Shown here in pieces: positions 1 through 12,060 of a DNA stretch of 64,000 bases. The notes under the pieces are model-generated. The model was not told the origin of the DNA, did not search any database, and saw only the letters and a program-made list of their open reading frames with translations. The first letter of the stretch is position 1. Each line of letters starts with the position of its first letter. The position numbers were made by a program, and so were the translations under genes. The stretch comes from Phyllostachys edulis. Its lineage: Eukaryota > Streptophyta > Magnoliopsida > Poales > Poaceae. Where the stretch lies: assembly GCA_036346405.1 (NCBI GenBank), contig CM070563.1, forward strand, positions 30,638,816 to 30,702,815, given 5' to 3'.

Positions 1-80
1 GTGGCGAGGCCGGGGGAGGAGGAGGCGCCGGATCCGTAAGGTGGCAAGGCCGGGGGAGGAGGAGGTGCCGGATCCGTATG
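1..80. repeat. 40-bp GC-rich tandem duplication
   Basis: Two adjacent 40-bp units (1-40, 41-80) differ at only a few bases; each contains a purine run (GGGGGAGGAGGAGG) and a GGATCCGTA motif. The array may continue to the left of the window. The GC-rich block continues to about 235 with no recognisable protein. Confidence 0.8.
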
Positions 81-716
81 GTGGAAGTGGCGAGGCCGGC
101 GGCGGCGGGGAGGTCACCGTGGAGTTTCTGGGAGGGGAGGCGACGGGCGCGAGGCAAAAGGTCCAATAGGCAGCCGAGCAATTTATTTGGATGTGTGAGG
201 TGTGGGAGGTGGTGGGTTAAGCCGACTTTACGCGTGATGAATAAGTTGGCTGTGCAACGCATACGATTTCCGTTGCGAGTTATGTGTTGTTGTATGCATG
301 TTTTTCTTGTAGTGCTTGTAACCTTTTTTATTGTTTAACTTATAACAATTTAATAAGTTTATTTCTATCATATTGTGTGCTTTTATATATATATTTTTTT
401 TTTGGCCATGTTATGCTATGTAGTGTCATCTTTTTCGCCAACAGTCAAAAAAATTACTTGAAAAAATTAAATACAACATATACATAAACATACAAAGTTC
501 ATAACAAAAGTTATAATTCAATAAGTATCTTCTCTAAAAAAATCAATAAGTATCATAACAAAAATCCATAAAAGAGACAAGGAGGCAGGAGATGTTGTTC
601 ACAATTCTTCTCATCTTCATTAATCAAAGCTACTGTTCCAAGTCCAAAAACCACTACATCAAACGACAACAATGAAAAGAATAAAACATCCAAGAACAGC
701 TCGCCCAATTCAGCTT
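81..716. other. No gene recognised; AT-rich flank
   Basis: After a GC-rich stretch to about 235 the sequence becomes AT-rich. Short ORFs here show no family signature. The part adjacent to the AIRP2-like exon, about 590-716, could be its downstream flank or 3' UTR, but nothing in the sequence proves transcription. Confidence 0.4.
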
Positions 717-782
717 CTATAATTCTCTAAGGCTTGCCCGCCTCTCGTACGTTGACATTGATCTATCTCCTTCTGCATAAAC
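717..782 (-). pseudogene. Exon fragment of an AIRP2-like RING E3 ubiquitin ligase
   Basis: Read on the minus strand, a 22-codon open segment follows a good splice acceptor (TATACAG at 783-789) and ends in TAG at 719-717. It encodes VYAEGDRSMSTYERRASLRE, which closely resembles the conserved 'MS-YERKAS--EFYAVI' region of plant AIRP2-type RING E3 ligases (ABA-linked). In the family the chain continues after ...REFY; here the codon after RE is Leu followed by a stop, so the exon is cut or mutated. No RING motif was seen nearby. It lies on the same strand as a kinase exon about 560 bp away, which suggests a gene-capturing transposon. Identity is from motif recall, not a search. Confidence 0.6.
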
Positions 783-1346
783 CTGTATAGACAAAACATA
801 AAGGATTCTTTAGAACTATAATGATTTGCGAAGACCTTGAGTTTGTTTTTACTCTATTATACTCAACTTCCTTGAAAAGAAAATACATTAATGAATGGCA
901 ATGCAATGTATATCAGGCCAACCTCGCTGTAGATGCCAATTTTCATCAGCCACCACATGTATGAGAATCCAGACTTACAATCCACACAGCATCCAAATTT
1001 GTTCAGAATGACACACTAGAGGTGCAAACTGGAAGAAAGAATCAATAAAATGAGGCACTTTATAAGAGGATGTAATCATATTTGAGAAAAAAATTTACTA
1101 GTGTATACTGCATCAATTGAGAATAATGCATTCTCTCTTTGGGTCAGGAAGCACAAAATGCAGAACATGTTCTTCCAAGTGAAAGGGATCTCCAAAGGTA
1201 AAATTTTGAAGTCAGCAGAAATGAGCAAACAAATATTCCCATATTTGAGTTGAGTTAACAAACTGCTATCCGGAAACTAAAAGGTAAACCCGAGACATGA
1301 GCCACTGGATGGATTCACAGTAAATACTGGGAGCATAATTGTTCAC
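783..1346. other. No gene recognised between two captured exons
   Basis: This AT-rich stretch lies between the AIRP2-like exon and the kinase exon. It may be retained intron or filler of a gene-capturing element. No open frame with a family signature was seen. Confidence 0.4.
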
Positions 1347-1468
1347 CTTAGTAACATTTGGATGGCTGAGCTCATGCGAAACAACAACCTCCTGCTTAAA
1401 TGATGCTCGTAGAGCAGCAGTTTCGGATTCTGTTGCAAAGCCATCTTCTCCCCAATCCAACAGTTTAA
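1347..1468 (-). pseudogene. Single exon of a Raf-like plant Ser/Thr kinase
   Basis: On the minus strand the exon has an acceptor (GTGTATAG, above 1468) and a donor (CTAAG|GTGAAC, below 1347). It encodes VK-LLDWGEDGFATESETAAL-RASFKQEV-...-HPNVTK. This is the hallmark block of plant group-C Raf-like MAPKKK/HT1-type kinases: the 'VK' carries the subdomain II ATP-binding Lys and the Glu of SFKQEV is the alpha-C Glu. The exon limits match the usual intron positions around VAVK and HPNVTK in this family. The flanking exons (glycine loop, catalytic HRD, DFG) are absent, so it cannot encode a kinase. Substitutions such as SHEL for WHKL suggest drift. Confidence 0.75.
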
Positions 1469-2430
1469 CTATACACACCATGAGAAACAGTATTAGTTAT
1501 AATCCATTGGAAAGATCAGGGCATTGCAATCCATGTGGTGTCGATAGTTCGGTAAAGTATCTCAACAATACATGAAACTATAAGAATGAATTTCAGGATG
1601 TTCATCCGAGAACTATTATCCATTTGATAAGATGCTATTCAGGACAGTTATTTATTTATCCAGAAGACTTCAAAGGTCGCATACATCTCAATCCTATGTA
1701 ACAGGTTATAATATAGAAATAGGACACATAGATTAGCTTAATACGCCACATGTGCACCCAAAACAGGCACCTAATATACAATGAAGATATCAAATTTGAG
1801 TACATTAGATAGCAAAAACGCTAGTAGAAATCTGAGACACGTTATGTAGGCAATAGTTTAACAAAAGAAAAAGAGAAGCGCACAAAGACACGATGCTTCA
1901 CACTCAAAAAACTCTGCACCACATAGTACATTGCATATCACTTGTGCTACAACATCTATTTTGCATGAGCAACTTGTAATACAGTTGTACTACAGGCCAT
2001 ATATGTAGACATGACGGTTATATTTTCCATGAACAAGTATTGTTTATTAATTCGCATGCTAAATGGCATACGGCAAAACCAGCTATTTACTATACCATGT
2101 GTCCAATGGGATAATAAGAACAATAACAATGACTACTGTTAATATCGATAGGCTCATAAGTCATAACTCATAACTATTCAGCATCATGTAACATGTATGC
2201 ATCATGTTCACCTGCCTAAATAAGGAAACTTTGAACTATCTCTACCTAGAACCAACAAATAATTTGAGAGAACAGAAAAGATTTGTGTGTCATTGCATAA
2301 ACAAGAATTTAGAGAATCAATAGATCCTAAACCAGCATTATTATTTCATACACACGCAACAGCGATGAAGAATTTAGTTTTAAAAAAAGAGAAAAGAACA
2401 TAGATGAAGATCAATAAGAAAGTTGCATAC
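1469..2430. other. No gene recognised
   Basis: AT-rich sequence above the kinase exon. I see no further kinase or RING exon and no transposase frame. It is probably intronic or filler DNA of the segment that carries the exon fragments. Confidence 0.35.
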
Positions 2431-2515
2431 CTGCAACATCCTAGCCATCATACCAGCAATCCTGTTTGGCATAGCTCCACTCACTCCATACCAAATAGGG
2501 CCTATGTTGGAATAG
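2431..2515 (-). pseudogene. Exon-like segment of unknown origin
   Basis: The minus strand reads open as ...WYGVSGAMPNRIAGMMARML- and ends in a good donor (TTGCAG|GTATGC, at about 2431). I do not recognise the protein family. It is listed because it is a third exon-like block on the same strand as the RING and kinase exons. It could also be a chance frame. Confidence 0.3.
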
Positions 2516-2820
2516 CTCCTACAAAATTTGTCCCCTTGCCTAGGTCATATATATGAAATTATTTTAACCTAAGTCCTATAAGATTTTCTTTGTAAACTGA
2601 AAAAAAAAATAGAACTCTACTTGTCACTCTGAGCTTGAAAAACGCACAAAGAGCTTATTTGCTGGCATATGCAAACACACAAGTTATCTCATTTTGCAAA
2701 ATCCCCCAACCATCACTAGTTTTGCTATTTTTAATAAGAAAAAACTTAAAGGTTCAGAAAAACAACTTTAAAAATTACTCTAAGCTTTAATGACTTCAAT
2801 TTTATGTAAAAGGCAAAATT

Positions 2821-2911
2821 GGCTACGTGACACCATAATTTTGTGTCATTTGTTCCACGACACTGTAAAATCGTGTCTTAAGCTTCACAAAACTACAATT
2901 TTGTGGTTCTT
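2821..2911. repeat. Three hairpin-forming repeats of about 30 bp
   Basis: Three successive units each contain a small palindrome: GTGACAC...GTGTCA, CACGACAC...GTGTC and CACAAAACTACAATTTTGTG. Such subterminal hairpin repeats are typical of DNA transposon ends, but no matching terminus or target duplication was found. A CTAG lies at about 2949, too far away for a canonical Helitron 3' end. Confidence 0.4.
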
Positions 2912-2972
2912 TGTTGTAAGACACTAATACCATTAAAATAATATTATCCTAGTTAGTAGCAGATATAGTGTA

Positions 2973-5900
2973 TGTGAAATGTCCTATTTGCCCTTTCATC
3001 CTAGTCAAGACCCAAAAATACGATTCAGGAACCCTCTGTGTATTCTGAACTAGTCCTAGATCAGTAGCTAGCTCACATAGGAAAAAGTGATGAAATACCA
3101 TCCATTTATTCGAGTTAACAAAAAAGATCTTAAAATAATAATAATAACTAGACCTTAAGGTCAACGTTTACTTTCCACGCAGGGCTAAAAAAACAAATAA
3201 ACTCTTGCAGTGGAACGAGAAATCATGAAATGGCCAATCAACATGCCCACAAGCAATCGAGTGGAGAACGCATTCTAATCTACAAAACCTTCATAGTCCT
3301 CCTTTTGAAAGAACTTTTGAGTAGCTTGATATTCTGTAACTGATCAACAAAGACGTAAAGTCGTGAGTACATAAAGCACTCAGCAAGCCGTAGGGAAAAT
3401 GTATGCAAGTAGTATTCATGCACGGCTTGACAAAGGTTAGTTGTATGGTTCTTTTGCAAAAAGCAGCATTGACGATAAATACAATACATAGATTGAAATA
3501 CGTAGTCGAAAACAATAATAAATAATTAAACATTGCTTTGAAACAACCAGTGAACTACCCATTCACTTCCCAGCCAAACTACTGATAAGTGAATCCCCAA
3601 TTTATCAATTGACACAAACCACCAAGTGAATTACCCGTTCACCAAACAAATATTATATTCATCAAGTGAACTTTTCATTCACACTCCGACACATTTTATG
3701 AAAAAAAAAACTCTACCTCTCGTGTGAAATCCCCGGACATGTCCATAGCCACAAACACGGCTATTCAAATTATTTGACACTCTGCAGAGGTTGTACAACT
3801 TTACCCACATAACACGACTTCTCTAGTTTGTTTGGCATCCATCAATATCACTGCTCACTACCTTAGGTAAGCAGTCTAGAGCACGCATCAAGGCCTTTAA
3901 AATGTTTTGTTTTGACCCGATTCTACTCACTAAGGTTTCAACATTGAATGTCTAACCGACCAGACAGGGCCCCCCTCTTGCGCCAAACACAACCCAAATA
4001 GAACCAAATCAAAATATTGCTAATTAGTTAGCCAGGTCCAGTCCATACAGGACATGTGGTTATACGGTTAAGGCCCAGTTCAATGACGCACAAGATTAAG
4101 TCCTTGAAAAAATTACTCAGGCGATCTTACCACAATCCACTACGTGTTAAATCCACACCCTCAATCCACCAACCACTTGCCCGAGCGAAAACCATTTTGT
4201 TTAGCTAAGACCAATGACATACCTTGTCATGGTGCATAAATTTTAACAAGAGTGGCTAACCACCATGATTCCATATATCATTAAGTTAAGATTAATCATT
4301 ATGACACATCTGATAAAGAACCCATCGAAACTAAGCTGGACTAAGCATTTGTATGCTACTCATCTTGGTGATACAAATATGTCCAACTAAAATTATCCAT
4401 GCTAGGGTGATAAAGGATTCATGGCATTCAAATAATCAATAGAGGCATAACGACAACAGGTGATAGCTAATCCCAAAACAATCTGTATAAAGATAGCATG
4501 CAATTGTATAAAACAATATACTTTTGAAATCATAGGTTCAATATGATCAAAGGACTACAGCTTGTCTTGGAATAAATCCTGGTACTGGTCTTGATCTTGA
4601 TGCGCTCCTTGCTCAAAATTTCCCGAAGAATCAACGTCTACTTGCAAACAAAGAAAATAAACCAAATAAATACAAAACAGAGGTAAAACAAACTCTAAAA
4701 ATTAAATAAAAATTTCAAATAAATAGAGCTCAAATTTAGATGAATTTAGAAATTTTAATGGGGTCAATCGGAGTTCGGATGAAGAAGATATGGACTCTTA
4801 AAGATTGAAATCACATGAAATAATGAAAATCAGAATTTCATGATTTACTGGAATTATTTTTCTAAAGGAAAAACAATTTAATGCGTCAGCTGACGTCATC
4901 AAGGATTTTTCAACCGAAAAGAAAAAGAGAAATTGAAATTGACAAGTGGGACCCACTTGTTATTGAGATGGTGCATGGTGAACTAGGTTTACTAGCTTTT
5001 GGTTCGGGTGGTATTTGGATGCGCCACGTGGATCGCTGACATGGCTGCCACAAGGATGACACATGGGCGAAGAAGCTAAAGTGGATGATGAGATGGCTAG
5101 CCACGTCACCAGAGAGAGAAAAGGAGGGAAAAATAGGGAAGACATGGCCGGCGTCTCGAGCTCGTCGGCGATGGTGACATCGGCGGTTAAGCGACGCTCT
5201 ACAAAAACTAGGAGAAGCACTAGGTAGACAGCGATGCAAGGAACTCGGGGAGATGCTCGGAAGGTCCAGAGTTTGACCCAACCGGCAGCGAGAAGGAGTT
5301 GACCAGAGAACAAAAAGATGACCGGTGGCGGCAACTCGAAGGTAAAGAAGCAAAGAGGAGGCGGGGAATTAGATGAGTAGACATTGGAATGCAGCATGAC
5401 GTGCATGGAAGGACTGGGAGCTCGCCATGTAGCAGATCGAACAAGGTGGCCGGCGCGGGCAGATTTGGGATGACAAGGTCGATGGCGATTTGACGATGCT
5501 CCTCGGGAGATGATGAGAGCCCTTCAAAGAACGCGGCGAGGCAAATTCGCCGGTAAAGACGACGCAGCTAGAGACGAACTGACAACGATGAACGTTGGTG
5601 AAGAAAAGCTCCGGTGGTTGGCTCAGGTCTTGACAAATTGCAGCACAAGGAAGAGAGGAAAGTTGCCAGCGGCAAGGGCAAACAAGGGAGGAGATTGATG
5701 CGCACAAAAGGCACGGAGGGCTCGGCTTAAATAGTGCCGGAGGAGGAGAGTCCCAAAGGGGCACGGCGGCGCTGTCGTTTGGTCAAAGGACTCAGAGTCC
5801 GAGATAGCCACGGGATGAAGAAGATGCGCACATGGTGTTGTTATGACAGGCCACTCGGCAGCGGAAGTAACAAAAAGAAAATGAGGTTGACTTGGCGCTG

Positions 5901-6382
5901 AGAACAATAGAAGCGGGAGCAGCTAGCTGGCCTAAGGCGCGCAAAAGAAAAATGGGAAAGTAGCCAAGGCTTGGCTTCGACACGGTAAAGAAATGGAGCA
6001 AGCGGGCTGGCGGCTGGGGTGGGCTAGACTGAAGCGAACCAGGCCAAAAGGGAAAACAGATGGGCCAAAGAGAAGAGATTCAGCCCAAAGGATAAAATCT
6101 GAAATTGCATTGATTTCCGATTTTAGAAATTGAGATAAATAAAACAGAGATCAAATAAATAGCAAATAAATCCCAAAAATTCCTAGAAAATTCTAGAAAA
6201 ATCTCTAGAACACCAAGAACTCAAATAAAATAACTTTTAATTTAATTAAATTTTAAATTATTCATATTAAATCTTTTTGATTTCTGGAAATTCAGATTAA
6301 GCTTTGACTTTAACAGAAAAATCTAAACGGTTATTTTTTATTTTTAAAACTTCAAAAACAGGCCAAATTTTGGGATGTTACA
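2973..6382 (-). mobile_element. Ty3/gypsy LTR 'C' (isolated or truncated)
   Basis: On the minus strand it starts TGTAACATCCC at 6382, the same start as LTR B at 15541. It is alignable by eye along its length with 12060-15541: the 'CTCTGCAGAGGTTGTACA' block (3780s vs 12790s), the 'GGCCCAGTTCAATG.CGCAC' block (4070s vs 13090s), and the 'CTTCCCGAAG.ATCAACGTCTAC' block (4620s vs 13660s). The lower end is tentatively placed at a TGTGAAATGTCC that resembles the end of LTR A. No 5-bp target duplication was found. The DNA before its start is purine-rich on the minus strand (GGAGAAGGTT), so it may be a 3' LTR whose internal region was lost rather than a true solo LTR. Confidence 0.6.
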
Positions 6383-7175
6383 AACCTTCTCCGTTCTTCC
6401 TCCATTCTTCTCACTCTTCCTTTCTCCGTTATCTAGTGGAAGGAAGGTGACATGGCGTCGGGGTTGGCAAAACCGGAACGAGTACGGGAAGACGACCTTG
6501 CTAGTGGTAGCAATGTCGGCATAGGCGTGTGGTGAAACTTTGGCAGTGGAGGCAGGCGGTCAGAGATGGGAAAGAGGGAGGGCGGCGGCGCCGAGAAGTG
6601 AGAGAGGGAAAACTAGGGAGCGCATGAGCATCAAGAGGTTGAGAGGAGCTGACCGAAGCAATAGGTGGAGATGGAGATGAACTAAGGCTTGCTGGCACCG
6701 TGTGACCACCGACAGTTACCTAGAGATGGATGGCTCGTATAAGAGATTTGGGAAGGAAAGAGGGAGGTGTGGAGGGATGCTCCAAAAGAAAGGAATCGGA
6801 TTGGATCTCATCGGGTGAGGATAGGCGGCAACGACTGTTATTTTGGCCAACGAAGAAAAAGGCGACACGGCGAAGTCCTGAGGATGAATGCGAAAATCAA
6901 TCGAGGTCAAATGTAGGGATGCAACTTCCCTATTTCTGTCATTGTATTCCCATCTTTGTTACTTGGCACACATCCATTGGTGAGTTATTATGAAAAGAGT
7001 ATATATATTATATATGCCTTTTTCATGCAGCTTCTTTGAATAAATATTGTCCCCACTAACATGTGTTTTGTTTTGTTGGGTCGCAAGGAGTGATTGGATG
7101 CATGCCACCAACTAGGGGCGGAGCCAAAGATGGCCCAAGCCTCGGGCTGGGCCAACTATTTTTAGGTTGGATGTG
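6383..7175. other. Diverged repeat related to the MULE interior at 36.9-37.4 kb
   Basis: Blocks at about 6610-6850 (CGCATGAGCATCA, GGGAGGTGT.GAGGGAT.CTCC, CTCA.TGGGTG.AG) recur in the same order at 37190-37420 inside a defined MULE. Around 7110-7165 there is a GGGGCGGAGCCAAAG motif, a common MITE terminus. No coding potential was seen. This patch separates LTR C from the broken end of element A. Confidence 0.4.
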
Positions 7176-7179
7176 CATT

Positions 7180-7811
7180 TTTGGTGAGAATATCTCATGC
7201 TCTTCATTAGACTTATAGTAGATGAGAATATCTTCAATAAACATGACAATAAATTTGTCCAAGTATTCCATGAACATGGAATTCATGAGGTTCATGAATT
7301 ATGCTGGTGCATTTATTAAGCCGAAGGACATGACAGTATACTCGTACAAACCGTATCGAGTAGAGAATGCTATCTTTGGAATGTCCTCAGCCCTGAATTT
7401 GATCTGATGATAGCCTGATCGCAAATCAATCTTGGAGAAAACTTGGGCTCTAGTTAGTTGGTCAAACAGATCATCAATATGAGGAAGAGGATACTTGTTC
7501 TTAACCATGACTTCATTTAACGGACGATAGTCCACACACATCCGTAAAGTCTTGTCTTTCTTCTTGACAAAGATGGCCGGGCATCCCCAAGGCGAGGAGC
7601 TCGGTCGAATAAATGCCTTGTCAAGAAACTCCCCAAGTTGTTTCTTCAGTTCTACCAACTCATTTGGAGGCATCCGATACGGTCGCTTTGATATAGGTGC
7701 AGTACCGGGTGCTAGCTCGATTACAAACTCTACTTCCCGATCTGGGGGCATACAAGGAAGTTCTTTAGGAAAGACATCTGGATATTCACAAACTACTTGT
7801 ACCATCTCCAA
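7180..7811 (-). pseudogene. Ty3/gypsy reverse transcriptase fragment (element A)
   Basis: The minus strand encodes typical Ty3/gypsy RT motifs: PISKRPYRMPPNEL, FIRPSSSPWG, CVDYRPLNE, NKYPLPHIDDLFDQL, FSKIDLRSGYHQI and MSFGLINAPA. An in-frame stop lies at 7296-7298. Beyond it the catalytic motif reads FIEDILIY instead of F(I/V)DDIL, so one of the paired Asp is changed. Homology ends at about 7185 after SNEEHE, so the RT C-terminus, RNase H and integrase are missing. The PBS and LTR A lie upstream, with gag and protease between. It is inactive. Confidence 0.9.
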
Positions 7812-8477
7812 TGTAGGGGTGGTACCAACTTACAAACCATAAAGATGAGAACCAAGTGTCTTGGAGTGGAAAACAACTTGTTTGCGTTTTCATTTGTAGC
7901 AGAAATGGACCGCTGAGCACAATTAATTTGCCCCTGATTTTTGGACAGCCAATCCATTTCCAAGATGATATCCAATCCTTCTAAATCTATCACTATTAGA
8001 TTAGCCAAAAATTCTACCCCTTGAATCTCTACTTTTATGCCCTAGTAGATTTGATTAGTTCAGAAAACCGACCTGGGTGACTGAATGATGTAACGCGGCT
8101 GGAGTATGTACATGTCTAACTGATATTGAATAGCAAAATGTCTCTTGACAAAAGAATAGGATGCTTCGGAATCAAATAAAACAGTAGCTGGGCTGAAATT
8201 AACAAGAAGCATACCGAGGATGACGTTAGGTGCATCAATCGCCTCTTCTACAGTAATTTAGTTCAAGCTACCTCGTTCCTGAGCTGGATCAGTCTTGACA
8301 GGCGGCTTCAGAGGTGGTGCTGCACGTACAAGTGCTGGAGATGGCCGAACAGGAGGCAAACCACGTGCCTTTGCCAAACACTGGTTAGCGAAATGTCCAA
8401 GACGTCCGCAGTGATAGCATATCACTCCTGGCTTGACATTGCTGGCATTAGGAGGCTGATTCCCACTGACTCTAGGC
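7812..8477 (-). pseudogene. Gag zinc knuckle and retropepsin remnant (element A)
   Basis: Minus strand, in broken frames. A CCHC-like knuckle (CYHCGRLGHFANQC) lies at about 8370-8415. A retropepsin block follows with VLFDSEASYSFV at about 8160-8200, where the family has D-S-G-A-S, and GVEFLANLIVIDLEGLDIIL.MDWL at about 7935-8020. Several stops interrupt it. The change of the active-site Gly to Glu would inactivate the protease even without the stops. Confidence 0.8.
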
Positions 8478-9402
8478 TATCCGGTAGGTGGAGGAGGACG
8501 AGGTGCAAACACTGGCGGCCTCAGTGGAGTTGGAGCTTGAGCTCGAGGAGGTTGAGACTGCCACACGCGCGGTCTTGGCGAACCGCCACTAGCTGAAATC
8601 TGCATAGCCCTCTTTCGCTTGCGCGCCTCATCTAAAGCCTTGCCCTTGCCTTCAACTATGATATCCTTGTTGACAAGATGCTGAAAGTTGTGGAAATCAT
8701 GAATTGCCAATGCCAGCTGCAGTTCCTCCGCCAGACCATTCATGAATCGACTACAGCGACGAAGATCAGTAGCAACATCATCAGGAGCGTAACGGGCAAG
8801 GAAATTGAATTCATGGAGATACTTCATCACACTCTTTCACCCTTGCTTAAGAGCGAGAAACTGTTTCTGCTTGATCATCATGAGTCGCTCCGGAATGTGT
8901 GCCTCACGGAATGCTTCCTTGAACTCGTCCCAAGTCGGGACGTGTCCGGCAGGCTGGATGGCATAGAAGTTATCCCACCATGCACTGGCTGTGCCATCCA
9001 GTTGATAACTGGCAAAGAGAACCTTCTCCCTCTCAGAACATTGAGCAATCAACATCTTCTTCTCGATATTCCTATGCCAGTCTTCTACTTCCATAGGATC
9101 TTCTGAATTAGAGAACACTGGTGGGTTGGTCGCTGGAAATCTGCCAGCCCTCCTTGTGCGCGATGACCTCCTGCCCCACTAGATGATTCGGGAGCTGTGG
9201 AAGTATTACGCGCAATCTGCTCCAAGATGCTCGTTTGATCCATGCAATTGCGCTCTATCTGCGCAAGCACCTGAGCCATGGTGAGCGGTGGAGCAAGTTC
9301 TTCTTCACGCCGACCACTATGCTGATCAGAGGTGAAGCGGGATCCCTGGGGTGGATATCCCTCTTCCTGCTATGCACGAGAACGGGTGGTAGCTCCTGTC
9401 AT
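8478..9402 (-). pseudogene. Ty3/gypsy gag (element A)
   Basis: The minus strand starts at ATG 9402-9400 (MTGATTRSRA, then a stop). It continues as MAQVLAQIERNCMDQ from 9279 and the retrotransposon gag core (DWHRNIEKKM, ASYQLDGTASAWWDN, PTWDEFKEAFREAHIP) at 8837-9118. It then shifts frame and carries a stop before KYLHEFNFLARYAPDD at about 8770-8830. The C-terminus is Pro/Arg-rich. Gag would form the virus-like particle in an intact element; here it is broken by at least two stops and one frameshift. Confidence 0.85.
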
Positions 9403-10760
9403 ACTGTTGCCATACAATTTGTTAACAATTTTACAAGGATACACCCGAACGAGCGTGAATTAAAATTCTGGACAGCAAGCTAATGCACTAAGTTTAGTAT
9501 GCATCAAGATATGAAATGCACCAAAAATTAACACCAAAAGAGTACAAGATCCATTAAAACAAATTGCGAAGTGTCGGCACAGTTACATCCATATACGTCT
9601 GTAGACAACATGGCCACCGCTCGAAACAAAAGTCTTACAACACAACATACAAAATTATACAAGTACTATCCTATTACATTTATTTAGGGACACTACTAGT
9701 TGGTTACAACTCCTAGCAACAAGTGCTCATCATCCATGTGCTAGACAAAGTGATCTCGGTTAAAGTTTGTCGAGAATTCATCCAAAAGATGAGCTCCAGG
9801 CGATCCCATGTCCGCTGGGTCTAATGGATTGATAAGACGCCTCAGAGATCCTAACAAAGGAATGTGACCTCTGGGGGTGCCAGCCGCTGTGCGTGAGGAA
9901 AACCTGCAGACATCTAGGCTTGGCGACGCTGTCCATAAATAGGCATGAGCCCCACCACTTTCGGAAGTCGATAATCTGGTGGTGCAGCAGCAGCTGGGGA
10001 GGTCTCATTGTCACCATAAAGCACGTTGCGAGGAACACAATTCATGCTGACTCCAATCCTGATGTACTCCTGGGCTTCCCTAAGACGGTGTCGGGTTTCC
10101 CACTACTCGTACACATTGCAGCGATGGATTTGGTCCATGATATGAACCAACCTCGCTAACTGGCGTACTTGTGGGTTCTCTCCAAACTGGATCTCATCGA
10201 ACATGTTCACTTCTACTCCAGGACCTCATTTCGAGAAGTGGTCGTAGGGTGGCTGAGACAACTCCGTCAGATCAAGATGAAGCTGGCTCATAGCCCCACT
10301 GGTCGCTTCCTAAATGGCCATGGCTTCAGAGGTGGCATGAACTTGGATACAGTATGGAGTGCTTCCTGGCACTTTTCTTGCAATAATGTTGACGACAGCT
10401 CGGTACTCTTCCATTCCAGGTCCTCGATCCCAACGGTAGATGGCATACTCCGGATGGTAGGTGAAGTTAGCTCGTCACATCATATCTCGCAATAATGCGA
10501 GATATCCATTTACCTCCTCAGCACGGGTCTCCTTAACCAAATGCCAGCTGCTCATCTAAAGCATACATAGACAAGGTAAGTGAGCAAATTAGTTTGTAAA
10601 TCCAACTGAAAGTCGGGGTAAGAAATGATACTAAGATGGATAAGGAGTAAAAGACTTTCATAACTTAAGATTTTTGGAATTATTTTGCTATTTAAAAAAT
10701 AATTTCACAGAAGACTCTCTAATGCTAACGACCATGCTATTTCTAACCTACAGTCAGTAT
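9403..10760 (-). other. Untranslated leader of element A
   Basis: About 1.35 kb separate the primer-binding site from the gag start. I see no protein family here. The length is long but within what large grass gypsy elements show. It may include further insertions that I cannot delimit. Confidence 0.5.
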
Positions 10761-10773
10761 GGCTCTGATACCA
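10761..10773 (-). promoter_or_regulatory. Primer-binding site of element A
   Basis: The minus strand reads TGGTATCAGAGCC, the typical plant LTR-retrotransposon site complementary to the 3' end of initiator tRNA-Met. It lies 4 nt inside the LTR end (...CCTCACA, ending at 10778). This fixes element A as minus-oriented, with its 5' LTR above and gag below. Confidence 0.9.
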
Positions 10774-10777
10774 ACGC

Positions 10778-12060
10778 TGTGAGGACCCCTGATATTGGAT
10801 TCAGTTCCAAAAAAAAAAGATTATACCAGAGGCATAATTTTTAATAAGGAACGAACCCAATTTCAAGTTCCCGGATATGTGTCTCACATTAGTTCCCAAG
10901 ATCAAAGACTAATGTGCACATATCCTAAACAACATTTGTACACAGTCATACATGTCATACATTATACATAAAGTGATCTTACACGGTACATAATTTACAT
11001 CTGTGTTCAACAGTCTTTAAAAACAAAAATTGCAGCGGAAAATAAATATAAACACCAAAAGTTCCAACTAAGTGTGCCCATCACCCGAGGCAACTGGAGG
11101 AAGAAACAGCATCATTTGTTAGCGTCGCCATAATCGGCGCTAACGGATGGGTCGTAAACATAACCGTCCTCACCTGCAACAAGTGGTTAATTCAACTGAG
11201 TACAGAAGGTACTCGCAAGACTTACACAAACTAATAAAAGAAAATGTTTAACAAAGCCTATCCAAAGGATTAGAGATATACATGTTAATGGCTATCCAAA
11301 GGAAGGCTATATTGGTATTAGTTTTGCATAAAGCAACAAGTTTTAAATCCTACACTTTCTAGCTTTTGCAAAGGCCATTTTATAAACAAGATTGGACTAA
11401 AAGACAGCAAGTAAGAAAGTAATAATCATAATGCCAAACATATCCAAGTAGCTGTCCACTTTGACAAATCAAACCGCATGAATATCCATTCATGCCGATT
11501 CCAAATCATACCCATGTCCAGTTTTTAATTTGAATTCTAACAATGATGTCAATCAAAACAAGTGTCGTCCGTAACCGTGGACACGGCTATTCGAATAGTT
11601 TTAACCCTACAAGGGTGTACATCTTTACCCACATGACTTGATTAGCCCGTAAGCCTCCGGATAATGACATACTTCCTTAGGTATGCCGGCCGGGTAAACC
11701 AAGACTTGGTATTTTTTAGCAAGTTGATCTTATTGAGTTGAATCACCCTTGCGAGACGAGATCCCGCTAAGTACAAGCTACTAATAGAGCCTGCTAACTG
11801 GGGCATGCAAGTTGTGTTGGGAATGCCGACTCAATGAACTAAAATCTAAAACTGTACTCACTCGCACATATCAATTTGCAATCAGGTCCCTATGAACATA
11901 TGATCAAACACATATGTCCTTACTCCACCAGTTTTCCAACTCAATAAAACCTTCCCCTTACTTAACCAAGCAGCGCCCATACACCGCTTGTAGAAGTACG
12001 TATGGTACTTGAATTGACAGCCCAAAGTTCGGTCCTTAATGATCCGGACAAGACTACCAC
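10778..12060 (-). mobile_element. 5' LTR 'A' (3' portion) of element A
   Basis: This LTR ends in CCTCACA next to the PBS. It shows the same internal landmarks as LTRs B and C but diverged: GCAGCGGAA at about 11030, GTACTCGCAAG at about 11210, CACGGCTATTCGAAT at about 11580 and GTACATCTTTACCCACATGAC at about 11620. Its upstream part is missing because homology to LTR B begins at about 12060. The A/B junction is approximate. It looks like a truncated LTR of a related family fused to LTR B. Confidence 0.6.

Noticed and set aside
2881..2953. Helitron 3' end (hairpin plus CTAG)
   Set aside because: The hairpin is about 45 bp from CTAG instead of about 10 bp and no TC start was found; kept only as a possibility for the captured exons.
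5369..5907. Overlapping Ser/Pro-rich minus-strand ORFs
   Set aside because: They lie within LTR C and have no similarity signature.
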